32,372 nucleotides of DNA, from the NCBI GenBank assembly GCA_029266295.1, contig JAQSXD010000002.1:1-32372 (forward strand), in the 5' to 3' direction. Of the stretch, positions 15,067-22,500 are shown piece by piece (the stretch's first letter is position 1; the number at the start of each line of letters is the position of its first letter). The notes under the pieces are model-generated. The model searched no databases and was not told the DNA's origin. It worked only from the letters and a program-made list of their open reading frames with translations. This DNA comes from Bacillota bacterium (GTDB taxonomy: Bacteria; Bacillota; Clostridia; Peptostreptococcales; Anaerovoracaceae). Made by a program: the position numbers and the translations under genes.

Positions 15067-15513
15067 ATGACCGGATTGGTACCATTTAACAGGAGGAACA
15101 CAAATCTGCTAAGCACAGGGTTTGAAGATTTTTACAACATGCTTGACGACTTTTTCAGCGATAATTTATCGCCAAGAAGGAGCCTGACAAGGGATACGTT
15201 TAAAATTAACGTGCAGGAAAATGACACAGAATATTTCATCGAGGCGGAACTCCCCGGTGTGAATAAAGAGGAAATCGATATCGATTTGACCGACGGCAGA
15301 CTCAGCATCTCTGTAAAGAAAGAGGAGAATCTCAACGAAGAAAAGAAAAACTACGTTCACAGAGAAAGCAGATACAGTTCTATGAGCAGAAGCATCTACC
15401 TTGCTGATGCAGAAAACAAAGGAATCAAAGCGAAGCTTGATAATGGAGTTTTGAATATTTCCATCCCCAGACAGGAAAAATTTACCAAGGCCGCAAAAAT
15501 TGAAATTGAATAG
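15067..15513 (+). CDS. Hsp20 small heat-shock protein
   Basis: A 148-residue cytoplasmic holdase chaperone of the alpha-crystallin family. The alpha-crystallin domain covers about 40-140: FKINVQENDTEYFIEAELPGVNKEEIDIDL, then RSIYLADAENKGIKAKLDNGVLNISIP. ISI at the end is the I-x-I-like C-terminal anchor. AAAGGAG lies 9 bases before ATG 15067. The ORF-track start at 15010 lies within the CIRCE element and has no ribosome binding site, so it is rejected. A perfect CIRCE element shows HrcA control. In many Firmicutes CIRCE is limited to groESL and hrcA-dnaK, so its use on hsp20 is notable but known in clostridia. The gene appears monocistronic. Confidence 0.93.
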   Translation: MTGLVPFNRRNTNLLSTGFEDFYNMLDDFFSDNLSPRRSLTRDTFKINVQENDTEYFIEAELPGVNKEEIDIDLTDGRLSISVKKEENLNEEKKNYVHRESRYSSMSRSIYLADAENKGIKAKLDNGVLNISIPRQEKFTKAAKIEIE

Positions 15514-15595
15514 GAACCGAACGTAAACTGACAAGCGGTCAGTAAAAATGAGATTGTAAATCTTTGCGGGAAAAGCTATGATAGATAAAAAGGAA

Positions 15596-15618
15596 TCAAA
15601 ACTGTGAAGCAGTTTTGA
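15596..15618. other. Perfect 9-bp hairpin before the VOC gene
   Basis: TCAAAACTG-TGAAG-CAGTTTTGA forms a perfect stem with a 5-base loop in the 5' region of the VOC gene. It lacks a T-run on the plus strand. It could affect mRNA stability or be a weak Hsp20 terminator. Confidence 0.4.
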
Positions 15619-15652
15619 AAATGAAATCCTTAAGAATAGGAAGGTGTTATCA

Positions 15653-16015
15653 ATGAGCTATTTATGGACGACTATTACTGTGAAAGATCTGGATGAATCT
15701 CTAGCGTTTTATCAGGAAATCGTCGGCTTGCCTTTGAATGCAAGAGTTCAGGCAGGACCGGAAACGGAGATTGCCTTTTTGGGCGATGGCGAGACAAAAG
15801 TTGAGCTTATCGCATATAAAGGAAAAGATGCAGCACCAGCAGGGAAGGGGATTTCTCTTGGCTTTTCCGTAGCTTCTCTTGAGGGGAAAATTTCGTTCCT
15901 GGAAGAAAAGGGGATCGGTATTGATGGGGAGATCATTTCGCCCAATCCTCATGCCAGGTTTTTCTTTATTCAGGATCCCAATGGGCTGCGCATTCAGTTT
16001 GTGGAACAGAAATAG
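15653..16015 (+). CDS. VOC-family (glyoxalase/dioxygenase-like) protein
   Basis: A 120-residue single-domain vicinal oxygen chelate protein. The two beta-alpha-beta-beta-beta halves are visible: LWTTITVKDLDESLAFYQEIVGLPLNAR to KVELIAYKG, and GISLGFSVASLEGKISFLEEKGI to ARFFFIQDPNGLRIQFVEQK. The metal glutamate of glyoxalase I may correspond to the KVELIA strand and the final QFVEQ, but the first-strand histidine common in lyases is replaced by Thr/Ile. The reaction is therefore uncertain (lyase, epimerase or drug-binding). The start is ATG 15653 behind AGGAAGG at 8 bases rather than the ORF-track GTG at 15644, which overlaps that site. Confidence 0.8.
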   Translation: MSYLWTTITVKDLDESLAFYQEIVGLPLNARVQAGPETEIAFLGDGETKVELIAYKGKDAAPAGKGISLGFSVASLEGKISFLEEKGIGIDGEIISPNPHARFFFIQDPNGLRIQFVEQK

Positions 16016-16017
16016 AA

Positions 16018-16599
16018 TTACTTCAGACAGAACGTTTCATACTCCTGAGGATCATTAATGTTTCTGAAGAAGGCGTTAGGATCACCGAAGCCTCTCAGCT
16101 CAGATTCCGGTATCTCTTTGATCCGTATCATGGAATAGAATCTCGTAATTTTGCGAAGATCGTTTTCCAGACAGAATCTTATGGGGTCGATGCAGGTTTT
16201 GCTGTATACGCTGCATAGCGGCTGGTATTTATCTTCAAACTTGGGCACAACTGCATCGTATCCCTCGGCTTGACTGGCCAGATAAAGAAGCAGCTGAGAA
16301 TTGATGAAAGGCATATCACACGGAACCACGATGCTGTACGCATTGCTTGCATGGGTGAGACCGGAATGGATACCGCTTAAAGGTCCCATTTGCGGGATAA
16401 TGTCTGTTATGGTTCTGACCCCCAGGGCAGCATAATCTTCCGGTGTGTTGGTAACAATCAGGATTTCGTCAAATACGGTCACTTGGTTGAGAATGATCTC
16501 AATGAGACTTTCCCCCCCCATTTTCAGGAGGGCTTTATTATTTCTATTCATCCGGCTGCTGAATCCGCCGGCAAGGATAATTGCTGTTGTTGCTGTCAT
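16018..16599 (-). CDS. mobA: Molybdenum cofactor guanylyltransferase
   Basis: A 193-residue nucleotidyltransferase that joins GMP to molybdopterin to make the MGD form of the cofactor used by DMSO-reductase-family enzymes. The GTP-binding start IILAGGFSSRMNRNNKALLKMGG (about 6-28) is the family signature. ITDIIPQMGPLSGIHSGL and VVPCDMPFI supply the later metal and guanine contacts. AAGGAG lies 5 bases before the ATG. It lies near, but outside, the molybdoenzyme operon and diverges from the P-loop gene. Since the oxidoreductase in the window needs bis-MGD, the functional link is strong. Confidence 0.88.
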   Translation of the reverse strand: MTATTAIILAGGFSSRMNRNNKALLKMGGESLIEIILNQVTVFDEILIVTNTPEDYAALGVRTITDIIPQMGPLSGIHSGLTHASNAYSIVVPCDMPFINSQLLLYLASQAEGYDAVVPKFEDKYQPLCSVYSKTCIDPIRFCLENDLRKITRFYSMIRIKEIPESELRGFGDPNAFFRNINDPQEYETFCLK

Positions 16600-16712
16600 A
16601 ATAACTCCTTGTGACCATAAGGGCTAAATCGTATCGTAGCAGAATAACCCAAGGTGATATATGGGTTGTTTATAGGCATAAGTTTTTACGATGTGTTATT
16701 TTTAAAGCCCCA

Positions 16713-16721
16713 TGGTATAAT
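16713..16721 (+). promoter_or_regulatory. Extended -10 promoter for the P-loop gene
   Basis: TGGTATAAT provides TG-N-TATAAT about 105 bases before the P-loop start. The -35 is weak (GTGTTA). The remaining spacer (16600-16825) also holds an AACCCA/TGGGTT hairpin at 16646-16667 of unknown meaning. Confidence 0.45.
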
Positions 16722-16825
16722 CATAGGGTACAAAATAATCCTGAATGTTATATTGTAATTATTATTTGCAGGCGTTGAAATGGGGTCTGCTTTTTATTAT
16801 AACAATTCGAAACGAGGAGCGCTTG

Positions 16826-17464
16826 ATGGAACGTGAATTAATCTATATCAAGAACATGATACTGGTCGGTGCGACAGGACAAAACAGCGGAAAAACAACC
16901 TTTGCCACTGAGTTGATCCAAAGATGGAATCAGGAGATTCCGATCCTCGCGCTGAAGATTACCACCGTCAATCAAAAGCACGCTCATTGCGTCCGCGGAG
17001 GAGCTGGCTGCGGTGCATGCTCGAGTCCCTGCGGTGAATTCGAACTGACAGAGGAAACAGATCTGGCTTCCGGTAAAGATACATCCCTTCTGCTTGCAGC
17101 TGGGGCTCATAGGGTCTATTGGCTGAAATGCATGAAGGATCACCTTGGAGAAGCAATCCGGCAATTTCTCTCCACGATCCCGGAGGATGCTTTAATCCTG
17201 TGTGAATCGAACAGTCTTAGAAATGTTGTTCGGCCTGGCTTGTTTGTCATGCTTCAAAATTCAAAGGATTCAAGAATCAAGCCTTCTGCGGAAGAAGTAC
17301 TTCCAAAAGCTGATCTTATGATTGACAATCATTTTGAAGACGACATCAAAGACTATGTATCGCAGATCCAAATTCGACGTGGCGAAAGCGGCTTGGAGAT
17401 TCACCAGCTCGCTAAGACTTTCTCTTCAATGATATTTGCAACGGAAAAAGCATCATCAATATGA
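16826..17464 (+). CDS. P-loop NTPase with a four-cysteine cluster, near Mo-cofactor genes
   Basis: A 212-residue protein whose exact family I do not recognise. Walker A is GATGQNSGKTT at about 15-25, in the style of MobB and dethiobiotin-synthetase-like P-loop proteins. Four cysteines follow at 55, 62, 65 and 69 (CX6CX2CX3C, HCVRGGAGCGACSSPC), apparently suited to binding Fe-S or zinc. CESNSLRNVVRPGLFVML near 130-150 could be the Walker B strand region. GAGGAG lies 6 bases before ATG 16826; the ORF-track start adds 27 residues with no site. Its 3' end overlaps that of mobB by 64 bp in convergent orientation. A role in molybdenum-cofactor or metal-centre maturation is inferred from neighbours only. 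Confidence 0.7.
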   Translation: MERELIYIKNMILVGATGQNSGKTTFATELIQRWNQEIPILALKITTVNQKHAHCVRGGAGCGACSSPCGEFELTEETDLASGKDTSLLLAAGAHRVYWLKCMKDHLGEAIRQFLSTIPEDALILCESNSLRNVVRPGLFVMLQNSKDSRIKPSAEEVLPKADLMIDNHFEDDIKDYVSQIQIRRGESGLEIHQLAKTFSSMIFATEKASSI

Positions 17465-17895
17465 TATACCGGGATGTTTCCCAAAACAAAGTGGATGTCG
17501 GATGCCACTGCGATCAGCTCCTCCGGCGAGCTGAGCAATTCCCTAGATCTGCCGGACCAGACCACTTCGATTTTCGGTTTGCCGCTGAGGCGGAAACCTT
17601 CTGCAATGATCAGATCAGCGTCTGCGTTCAGAGCGATCAGCTGGTCAATATTCCATTCCAGGTCAACCTTTTTCATCATAGTGACACCGTGGGGAGATGA
17701 AATCGTGACACTGTCTGCACCGGCCTGGGTGTGACGCCAGGTATCCTTGCCGGGATGATCTACGTCAAATCCATGGGTATCATGCTTCAACGTAGCAATT
17801 CGATAGTTTCTAGCTTTAAATTCCTTGATCAGTTTTTCGATCAGGATCGTCTTTCCACATCTTTTTTTTCCAACAATGCAAATGATTGGTGCCAT
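17401..17895 (-). CDS. mobB: Molybdopterin-guanine dinucleotide biosynthesis protein B
   Basis: A 164-residue GTP-binding protein that assists MobA in forming or delivering MGD. Walker A is GKKRCGKT near residue 9-16. TLKHDTHGFDVDHPGKDTWRHTQAGAD is the MobB signature, and DLIIAEGFRLSGKPKIEV the Walker B region. AGGAGG lies 8 bases before the ATG at 17895, but only 2 bases before the ORF-track ATG at 17901, so the shorter start is chosen. The moeA stop TAG forms part of that ribosome binding site, so translation is coupled. It is the last gene of the eight-gene operon, and its 3' end overlaps the opposing P-loop gene. Confidence 0.9.
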   Translation of the reverse strand: MAPIICIVGKKRCGKTILIEKLIKEFKARNYRIATLKHDTHGFDVDHPGKDTWRHTQAGADSVTISSPHGVTMMKKVDLEWNIDQLIALNADADLIIAEGFRLSGKPKIEVVWSGRSRELLSSPEELIAVASDIHFVLGNIPVYHIDDAFSVANIIEEKVLASW

Positions 17896-17907
17896 CGCCA
17901 TAGCCTC

Positions 17908-19122
17908 CTATAATTTGAATATGGTAACCTTCTGCCCCTTTTCCAGCCCCGGCGTTCCCGCAGGAATATCGATGAGACAGTTGCAGTCTGAAAAGGAACT
18001 TAATACACCGGGAGAATGCTTGCTTCCGGGTTCCACAAATTCCTGGCCCTCTCGCTGAATCAATTTCCCTCGGAGCATCCGTCTTTTTGAACTCTCTTTC
18101 GGGTAGGGTGTTTCCATAATCGCTTCTGTTTTATGCAGGTCGACATCCTTATGATGGGAAACAAGTGATAGGACGGGTCTGGCGAGCAGTTCGAAGGTAA
18201 TTGCGGCAGCTGCTGGATTGCCGGAAAGGCTGATTACCGGTTTCCCTTCCAGTATGCTGCAGAGAGCAGGTGTTCCCGGCTTCATGTTCATCCTCCAAAA
18301 GAGGATTTCCGCTCCGACTGCTTTCATTGCATCCTTCAAGAGGTCCTTTTTTCCCACGGATACACCGCCAAGTGTAATGAGGATATCACAGTCTCTGGTT
18401 GCCGAAGTGATGGCTTCGCATAACTGATCCAGTTCATCGGGGGCACTGCCCAGCAGCAGCGGTTCCATCCCAAGCTCCTTAAGCCGCAAACCAATGGTAT
18501 ACAGATTGCTGTTATAAATTTTTCCGGGAGAAAGTTCGCTTCCGATATCCGTCAGTTCATCTCCGGTGCTGAGAACAGCTACCTTCGGTACGCGGTAAAC
18601 AGGAACCTCACGGAACCCCATGCTGGCAAGAATGCCGATTCCCACATAGTTCAGCAAGAAGCCATCTTTTAATAAGAGACTTCCTTTTTTGATATCTTCC
18701 CCCTTGAAACAGTAGTTTTCTCCTGGGGACAGTTGCTGACTGATGGTTACGAGATTCCCGGATTCGCTGGTGTCTTCTTGCCGTATGATACAATCGGCAC
18801 CCTTGGGAATCGGGGCTCCTGTCATGATTCTGCAGGCGGTTCCCGCGGTTAATTCCCGCTGCGGGCAGCTCCCGGCGCACACTTCTTCGATTACTTCCAA
18901 ACGGACGGGATTGGCAGCTTCTGCGCCAAGGGTGTCTGAGGATCTGAGCGCATAGCCGTCCAGAGGAGACCGATCAAAGGGTGGCTGGTCTATGGGCGCA
19001 TAAATATCTTGCGCAAGAATTCTCTGATGTGCTACGAGCAAGGGCACCGTCTCGGCAGGGGATGGGAATACCCGCGATGTGAGCATTTCCTGTGCTTCTT
19101 CTAATGTTACTTTTGTTTTCAT
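17908..19122 (-). CDS. moeA: Molybdopterin molybdenumtransferase
   Basis: A 404-residue enzyme that inserts molybdate into adenylylated molybdopterin. Visible signatures are PPFDRSPLDGYALRS (about 50-64), TGAPIPKGADCIIRQED, the nucleotide-binding VAVLSTGDELTDIGSELSPGKIYNSN, ITLGGVSVGKKDLLKDAM, and KPGTPALCSILEGKPVISLSGNPAAA. Length is standard. The ATG at 19122 has AAAGGAG about 10-11 bases upstream. The ORF-track ATG at 19152 overlaps the preceding stop as TAATG but lacks a ribosome binding site, so it is less likely. The gene lies between the polyprenyl synthase and mobB in the molybdoenzyme operon, supplying the metal step of cofactor assembly. Confidence 0.92.
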   Translation of the reverse strand: MKTKVTLEEAQEMLTSRVFPSPAETVPLLVAHQRILAQDIYAPIDQPPFDRSPLDGYALRSSDTLGAEAANPVRLEVIEEVCAGSCPQRELTAGTACRIMTGAPIPKGADCIIRQEDTSESGNLVTISQQLSPGENYCFKGEDIKKGSLLLKDGFLLNYVGIGILASMGFREVPVYRVPKVAVLSTGDELTDIGSELSPGKIYNSNLYTIGLRLKELGMEPLLLGSAPDELDQLCEAITSATRDCDILITLGGVSVGKKDLLKDAMKAVGAEILFWRMNMKPGTPALCSILEGKPVISLSGNPAAAAITFELLARPVLSLVSHHKDVDLHKTEAIMETPYPKESSKRRMLRGKLIQREGQEFVEPGSKHSPGVLSSFSDCNCLIDIPAGTPGLEKGQKVTIFKL

Positions 19123-19151
19123 CGATTCTTTTCTCCTTTCGCAGGAATCCA

Positions 19152-20135
19152 TTATGACAACCCGGAAGCGCGTTTGATCTTTGTTTTTACAGATAAAATC
19201 AGCGTATGTTCCAGACCGTTCAGTATGTCTGATATTGCTTTTTTTGCATCGTTATCAGGCAATTTTTTTAACAGACTGTCAGCTTTTTTCAGGTAGCTTT
19301 CCGCTAAATCAGCGGTTTTTTTGATTCCCCGCATTTTTCCAATGTGCTGACTGAGCTGATTAAAATCAGCAGAATCAATCAACTCCCAAATCCGACCCTG
19401 GTCTGCCAGGGATGTATAAATGACAGGCAGGGTGTAGAACCCCATCTTGATGTCATTTTGAACACTTTTTCCCGCAGACCCTTCGCTGGCAGTAAAATCC
19501 AGGATGTCGTCAATGATTTGAAAGGTGATTCCAAAATAGTAGCCGATCCTTTTTAGCGTTCTGCACAAATGAGCATCACAGCCGGAGATTTTTGCGCCAA
19601 GGTAGAAACTGACGGCAAAGAGGGAAGCTGTTTTATTGGCGGCAATTCGTATGTAACGGGGAATGCTGGCTTTTCGGGAATAACGGTTGTTGTACTGCAG
19701 CATTTCACCGTAAAAGATCTGATCCATGACCCGCAGAGCTTCCTGAGAATGGGAACCTTTGCTGATGAGGTTAAAGCTCCTGTTCAAAAGAAAATCGCCC
19801 ATAAATACGGCATAGTCTTTTCCGAATCTTGACTGCGCCGTTGCAATCCCCCTTCTGACAAGCGCCTCGTCGATGATATCATCGTGAATCAGCGTTGCCA
19901 TGTGCAGCATTTCAATTGCCGCAGCAGTCTCATAAATTTCATCATTCTGACCGATACCGAAATCCGATCCAAGGAGAAGAAACACAGGCCGCAATCTCTT
20001 CCCGCCGGAACCAATCATAGTGGTTAAGGTCTCCTGAACATTATTATGCCTGCTTTTGACTTGATTGTACATAATTTCTTCAACCCTGCGCATGCGTAGC
20101 GTAAGGGTTTCGTTTTTCTTTAAGCTGTCCAGCAT
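19152..20135 (-). CDS. Long-chain all-trans polyprenyl diphosphate synthase
   Basis: A 327-residue prenyl chain elongase (IspB/HepT type) that would make the isoprenoid tail of a quinone from FPP and IPP. The first aspartate-rich motif is DDIID at 85-89 and the second DDILD at 209-213. GGKRLRP at 44-50 binds IPP. The residue five before the first motif is alanine (Ala80), a small residue there being typical of long-chain products. AGGAG lies 8 bases before the ATG, and the TAG stop of the chaperone gene overlaps that site. It sits inside the molybdoenzyme operon, with a UbiA-type prenyltransferase at the head, so a dedicated quinone tail is the natural reading. Exact chain length cannot be read. 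Confidence 0.88.
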   Translation of the reverse strand: MLDSLKKNETLTLRMRRVEEIMYNQVKSRHNNVQETLTTMIGSGGKRLRPVFLLLGSDFGIGQNDEIYETAAAIEMLHMATLIHDDIIDEALVRRGIATAQSRFGKDYAVFMGDFLLNRSFNLISKGSHSQEALRVMDQIFYGEMLQYNNRYSRKASIPRYIRIAANKTASLFAVSFYLGAKISGCDAHLCRTLKRIGYYFGITFQIIDDILDFTASEGSAGKSVQNDIKMGFYTLPVIYTSLADQGRIWELIDSADFNQLSQHIGKMRGIKKTADLAESYLKKADSLLKKLPDNDAKKAISDILNGLEHTLILSVKTKIKRASGLS

Positions 20136-20146
20136 CGATTTATCTC

Positions 20147-20800
20147 CTAGTTATCATGTGATTGTTCCAACTCGACAAAGCTCTCGAGAATTAGGAGAAG
20201 CCCCCTGTAAAAGCTGGTCATGGCGGTTTCGCCCGCTGCGCTGCAGTAATCTCCGATCCAGCTGCCAAGGTGCTGAGTCAAGAATTCCCTCTCAATGGTT
20301 CTCATGTCGCCGAAGTCCTTTTGTGCATCTGCCTCCAGAAGGCAGAGCTGCTTCATAAAGTCCAGTTCGGTACAGAAAAAATCGGGGGAGTCGTTGGCAT
20401 AGCTTGTAGGGGCGATTCCTATGCGTTTATAGAATTTCTTAACGTTCAGGATAACGGTATGAGCGTCTTCTTTTTTCTTATAGAGCCCCTCATAGGGAGC
20501 TCTCAGTTTTCCTTTGCCAGCTGAGCGGATGAGTCTGGTACGGTCCACGGCCAATTCATCCATGATACGCTGGATGTTCTCGGCGCTGATCGCGTTCAGG
20601 TAGCTTCTGGTCATCCCGACACCCTTCCGAACTTTGGCATGATCCAGCTTGTGCAATTGCTCCAGAAAGGTTTGCATCTGCGAGCTTGTGATTCTTTGTA
20701 TGAATTCTTCATTTGGCAGGCGGATAAAGGCTTCTGTCAAAAATCCATAAATGTTCCCCCGCCACAGGGCAATTTTCACATTGTAATTATTATATGGCAT
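20147..20800 (-). CDS. TorD/DmsD-type molybdoenzyme chaperone
   Basis: A 217-residue all-helical redox enzyme maturation protein that binds the apo catalytic subunit until the cofactor is inserted. The family pattern is visible: LAVDRTRLIRSAGKGKLRAPYEGLYKK (about 93-119), FYKRIGIAPTSYANDSPDFFCTELDFMKQLC (about 133-163) and REFLTQHLGSWIGDYC (about 179-194). AAGGAG lies 6 bases before the ATG. It follows the NrfD-type gene closely. Because the catalytic subunit has no Tat leader, this chaperone would serve cofactor loading rather than Tat proofreading. Confidence 0.85.
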   Translation of the reverse strand: MPYNNYNVKIALWRGNIYGFLTEAFIRLPNEEFIQRITSSQMQTFLEQLHKLDHAKVRKGVGMTRSYLNAISAENIQRIMDELAVDRTRLIRSAGKGKLRAPYEGLYKKKEDAHTVILNVKKFYKRIGIAPTSYANDSPDFFCTELDFMKQLCLLEADAQKDFGDMRTIEREFLTQHLGSWIGDYCSAAGETAMTSFYRGLLLILESFVELEQSHDN

Positions 20801-20824
20801 ATGAAACTCCTTTGCTTAGTCTCT

Positions 20825-21883
20825 TTAGAAACCTGCTTTCATATAAAGCAGTCCATAACCGACAAACGCACAAATTGCAAAGCAGCCGATCAGAACCTGC
20901 GTCTCCTTTGCTGACGGGTGGTACATGCGCTTATCCTGAAACTGACTGTAAGGTTCCGGTATCATACTTTTCTGCTGAGGAAGAATTACTGCATGAAACT
21001 TCTCTATGAAGACCAGGACCAGCGAAAGTACAGCGGCGAGCAAGGGGAACACATCACTCGATGGCAAAAAATTCTCCGTAAACTGCTTCGCCAAAAGGAG
21101 CAGGATGATGAGCAGATTTAAGATGAGGACTGCTTTGCTGTCCTGATGGTTCTGCTTGAGGAGAGCGATTTTATGCGAAACAGAGGCGCCTAGCAGAAGC
21201 ACTGCAAGAATCAGCAGCAGCCCCGGCAGGGAGGCATGAATTCCGGGTGCAGGCGTTTGTAGGCCTCCTGCTGATGTTGTCAGAATCAGAAAAGCAGTGC
21301 CGCCTAATAAGCTTGCGATCAATGTTTCCAATCCCGAGAAAGCGTTGGTCTGGTAGCCCCCTTTTGTTCTGGACAGGAAAAACATGGTGTGTACTGCAAG
21401 GCAGAGATTGGCGGTAATCAGACAAAGGAGCGCCCATGCCAGCGTGATTCCTCTTGCGTCGGGAAGAACCCCGAGAAAGAAGACCAGGCTCAGAACAGTC
21501 GCCAAACCCAAGGTATAGAAATCCCACGTAAGCGGAGAGTGGAAATTATTACTTTTTATCATGAGAATTGCTCTGGAAGGCTTTCCAAGATCAATTCCCA
21601 GCAGGATCTGAGAACCGAAAAGCAGGGAAAAGGCAATGACACTTCCTACATCTGCCAGACGTTCTGCACCGTTTACATCCAGCAGAATCGCTGCCGAGAG
21701 GATCATCAGAATCCCCGTAGCCAGAGAGGAGAGGTAAAAACAACCCTGTACATAAATTCCCCATACGTAATGATCATTCAGATTGGTTTTCCGAAACCCC
21801 TGGAGCAGCTGCCTCAAAATGGCAATGCCGCCTGCAAGGGCAAGGAAACAAAGGATGATCAGTATCATCATTTCATTTTTCAT
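20825..21883 (-). CDS. NrfD/PsrC-type membrane anchor and quinone-reactive subunit
   Basis: A 352-residue integral membrane protein with about ten hydrophobic helices. The NrfD/PsrC pattern LLGIDLGKPSRAILMIKSNNFHSPLTWDFYTLG (about 98-130) is clear. In this family the subunit anchors the iron-sulfur protein and exchanges electrons with a quinol. AGGAGG lies 7 bases before the ATG, and the preceding gene's TAG stop overlaps the ribosome binding site (TTAGGAGG). It is the third subunit of the oxidoreductase. No haem-binding histidine pattern like that of NarI or FdnI is obvious, which fits a cofactorless NrfD subunit. Confidence 0.85.
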   Translation of the reverse strand: MKNEMMILIILCFLALAGGIAILRQLLQGFRKTNLNDHYVWGIYVQGCFYLSSLATGILMILSAAILLDVNGAERLADVGSVIAFSLLFGSQILLGIDLGKPSRAILMIKSNNFHSPLTWDFYTLGLATVLSLVFFLGVLPDARGITLAWALLCLITANLCLAVHTMFFLSRTKGGYQTNAFSGLETLIASLLGGTAFLILTTSAGGLQTPAPGIHASLPGLLLILAVLLLGASVSHKIALLKQNHQDSKAVLILNLLIILLLLAKQFTENFLPSSDVFPLLAAVLSLVLVFIEKFHAVILPQQKSMIPEPYSQFQDKRMYHPSAKETQVLIGCFAICAFVGYGLLYMKAGF

Positions 21884-21894
21884 CTCTTCTCCTC

Positions 21895-22500
21895 CTAACC
21901 GTTGATGTAATATACGGAAGGTTTTGTTTCAAGATCCTCCCGGAAGGGGCGGGCATTGCCCGCCGCGATTGCTTTGGATAGTTCACTGGACGGATCGTCA
22001 AGATCACCGAAAACGCGGCATTGGGATGGACAGGTTGTCACACATGCAGGTTCCAGACCTTTCTGAAGACGATTCAGACAAAAGGTGCACTTTACCACCG
22101 TGCCCTGCTGATATTCCTTGTGGCGCTTTTTTTCGAATAAAGTGACGGGAGCCTGCTCATAGTAGTTCTTGATTTCCCAGACGAATTGTCTTGCATCATA
22201 GGGACATGCTGTAACACAGCCCCTGCAGCCCATGCATTGATCTGCCAGCACTTCAACGATCCCATCGGGCCGTTTTACAGTTGCGCCGATAGGACATGCC
22301 TTCTCGCAGGGTGCATTTTCGCACTGCATACAGGGCATGGGAAGAAATTTCATCTTGGAATGAGGGAATTTCCCCACCTCGTATTTCATAATTTTGTGAA
22401 GGCTGACGCCGGAAGGCGTGCCGTTATGATTCCTGCAGGCGACAGTACACGCATTGCAGCCTACACATTTTGTTAAATCAATCATCATTCCGTATCTCAT
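21895..22500 (-). CDS. Four-cluster [4Fe-4S] ferredoxin subunit (DmsB/PhsB-like)
   Basis: A 201-residue electron-transfer subunit linking the molybdenum subunit to the membrane. Four cysteine groups are complete: CVGCNACTVAC (from Cys12), CMQCENAPCEKACP, CMGCRGCVTACP, and CTFCLNRLQKGLEPACVTTCP. This predicts four [4Fe-4S] clusters. No Tat or Sec leader is visible. AAGGAGG lies 9 bases before the ATG, which shares one base with the stop of the catalytic subunit (TAATG), so the two are coupled. Length is typical of DmsB/PhsB/NrfC proteins. Confidence 0.93.
   Translation of the reverse strand: MRYGMMIDLTKCVGCNACTVACRNHNGTPSGVSLHKIMKYEVGKFPHSKMKFLPMPCMQCENAPCEKACPIGATVKRPDGIVEVLADQCMGCRGCVTACPYDARQFVWEIKNYYEQAPVTLFEKKRHKEYQQGTVVKCTFCLNRLQKGLEPACVTTCPSQCRVFGDLDDPSSELSKAIAAGNARPFREDLETKPSVYYING

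Noticed and set aside
16646-16667. AACCCA/TGGGTT hairpin between mobA and the P-loop gene, considered as a molybdenum-cofactor riboswitch
   Set aside because: It is one short stem with a 10-base loop. The multi-helix Moco riboswitch architecture is not visible.
21389-21898. 169-residue plus-strand ORF
   Set aside because: Antisense shadow of the NrfD-type gene; polar composition arises from reversed hydrophobic codons.
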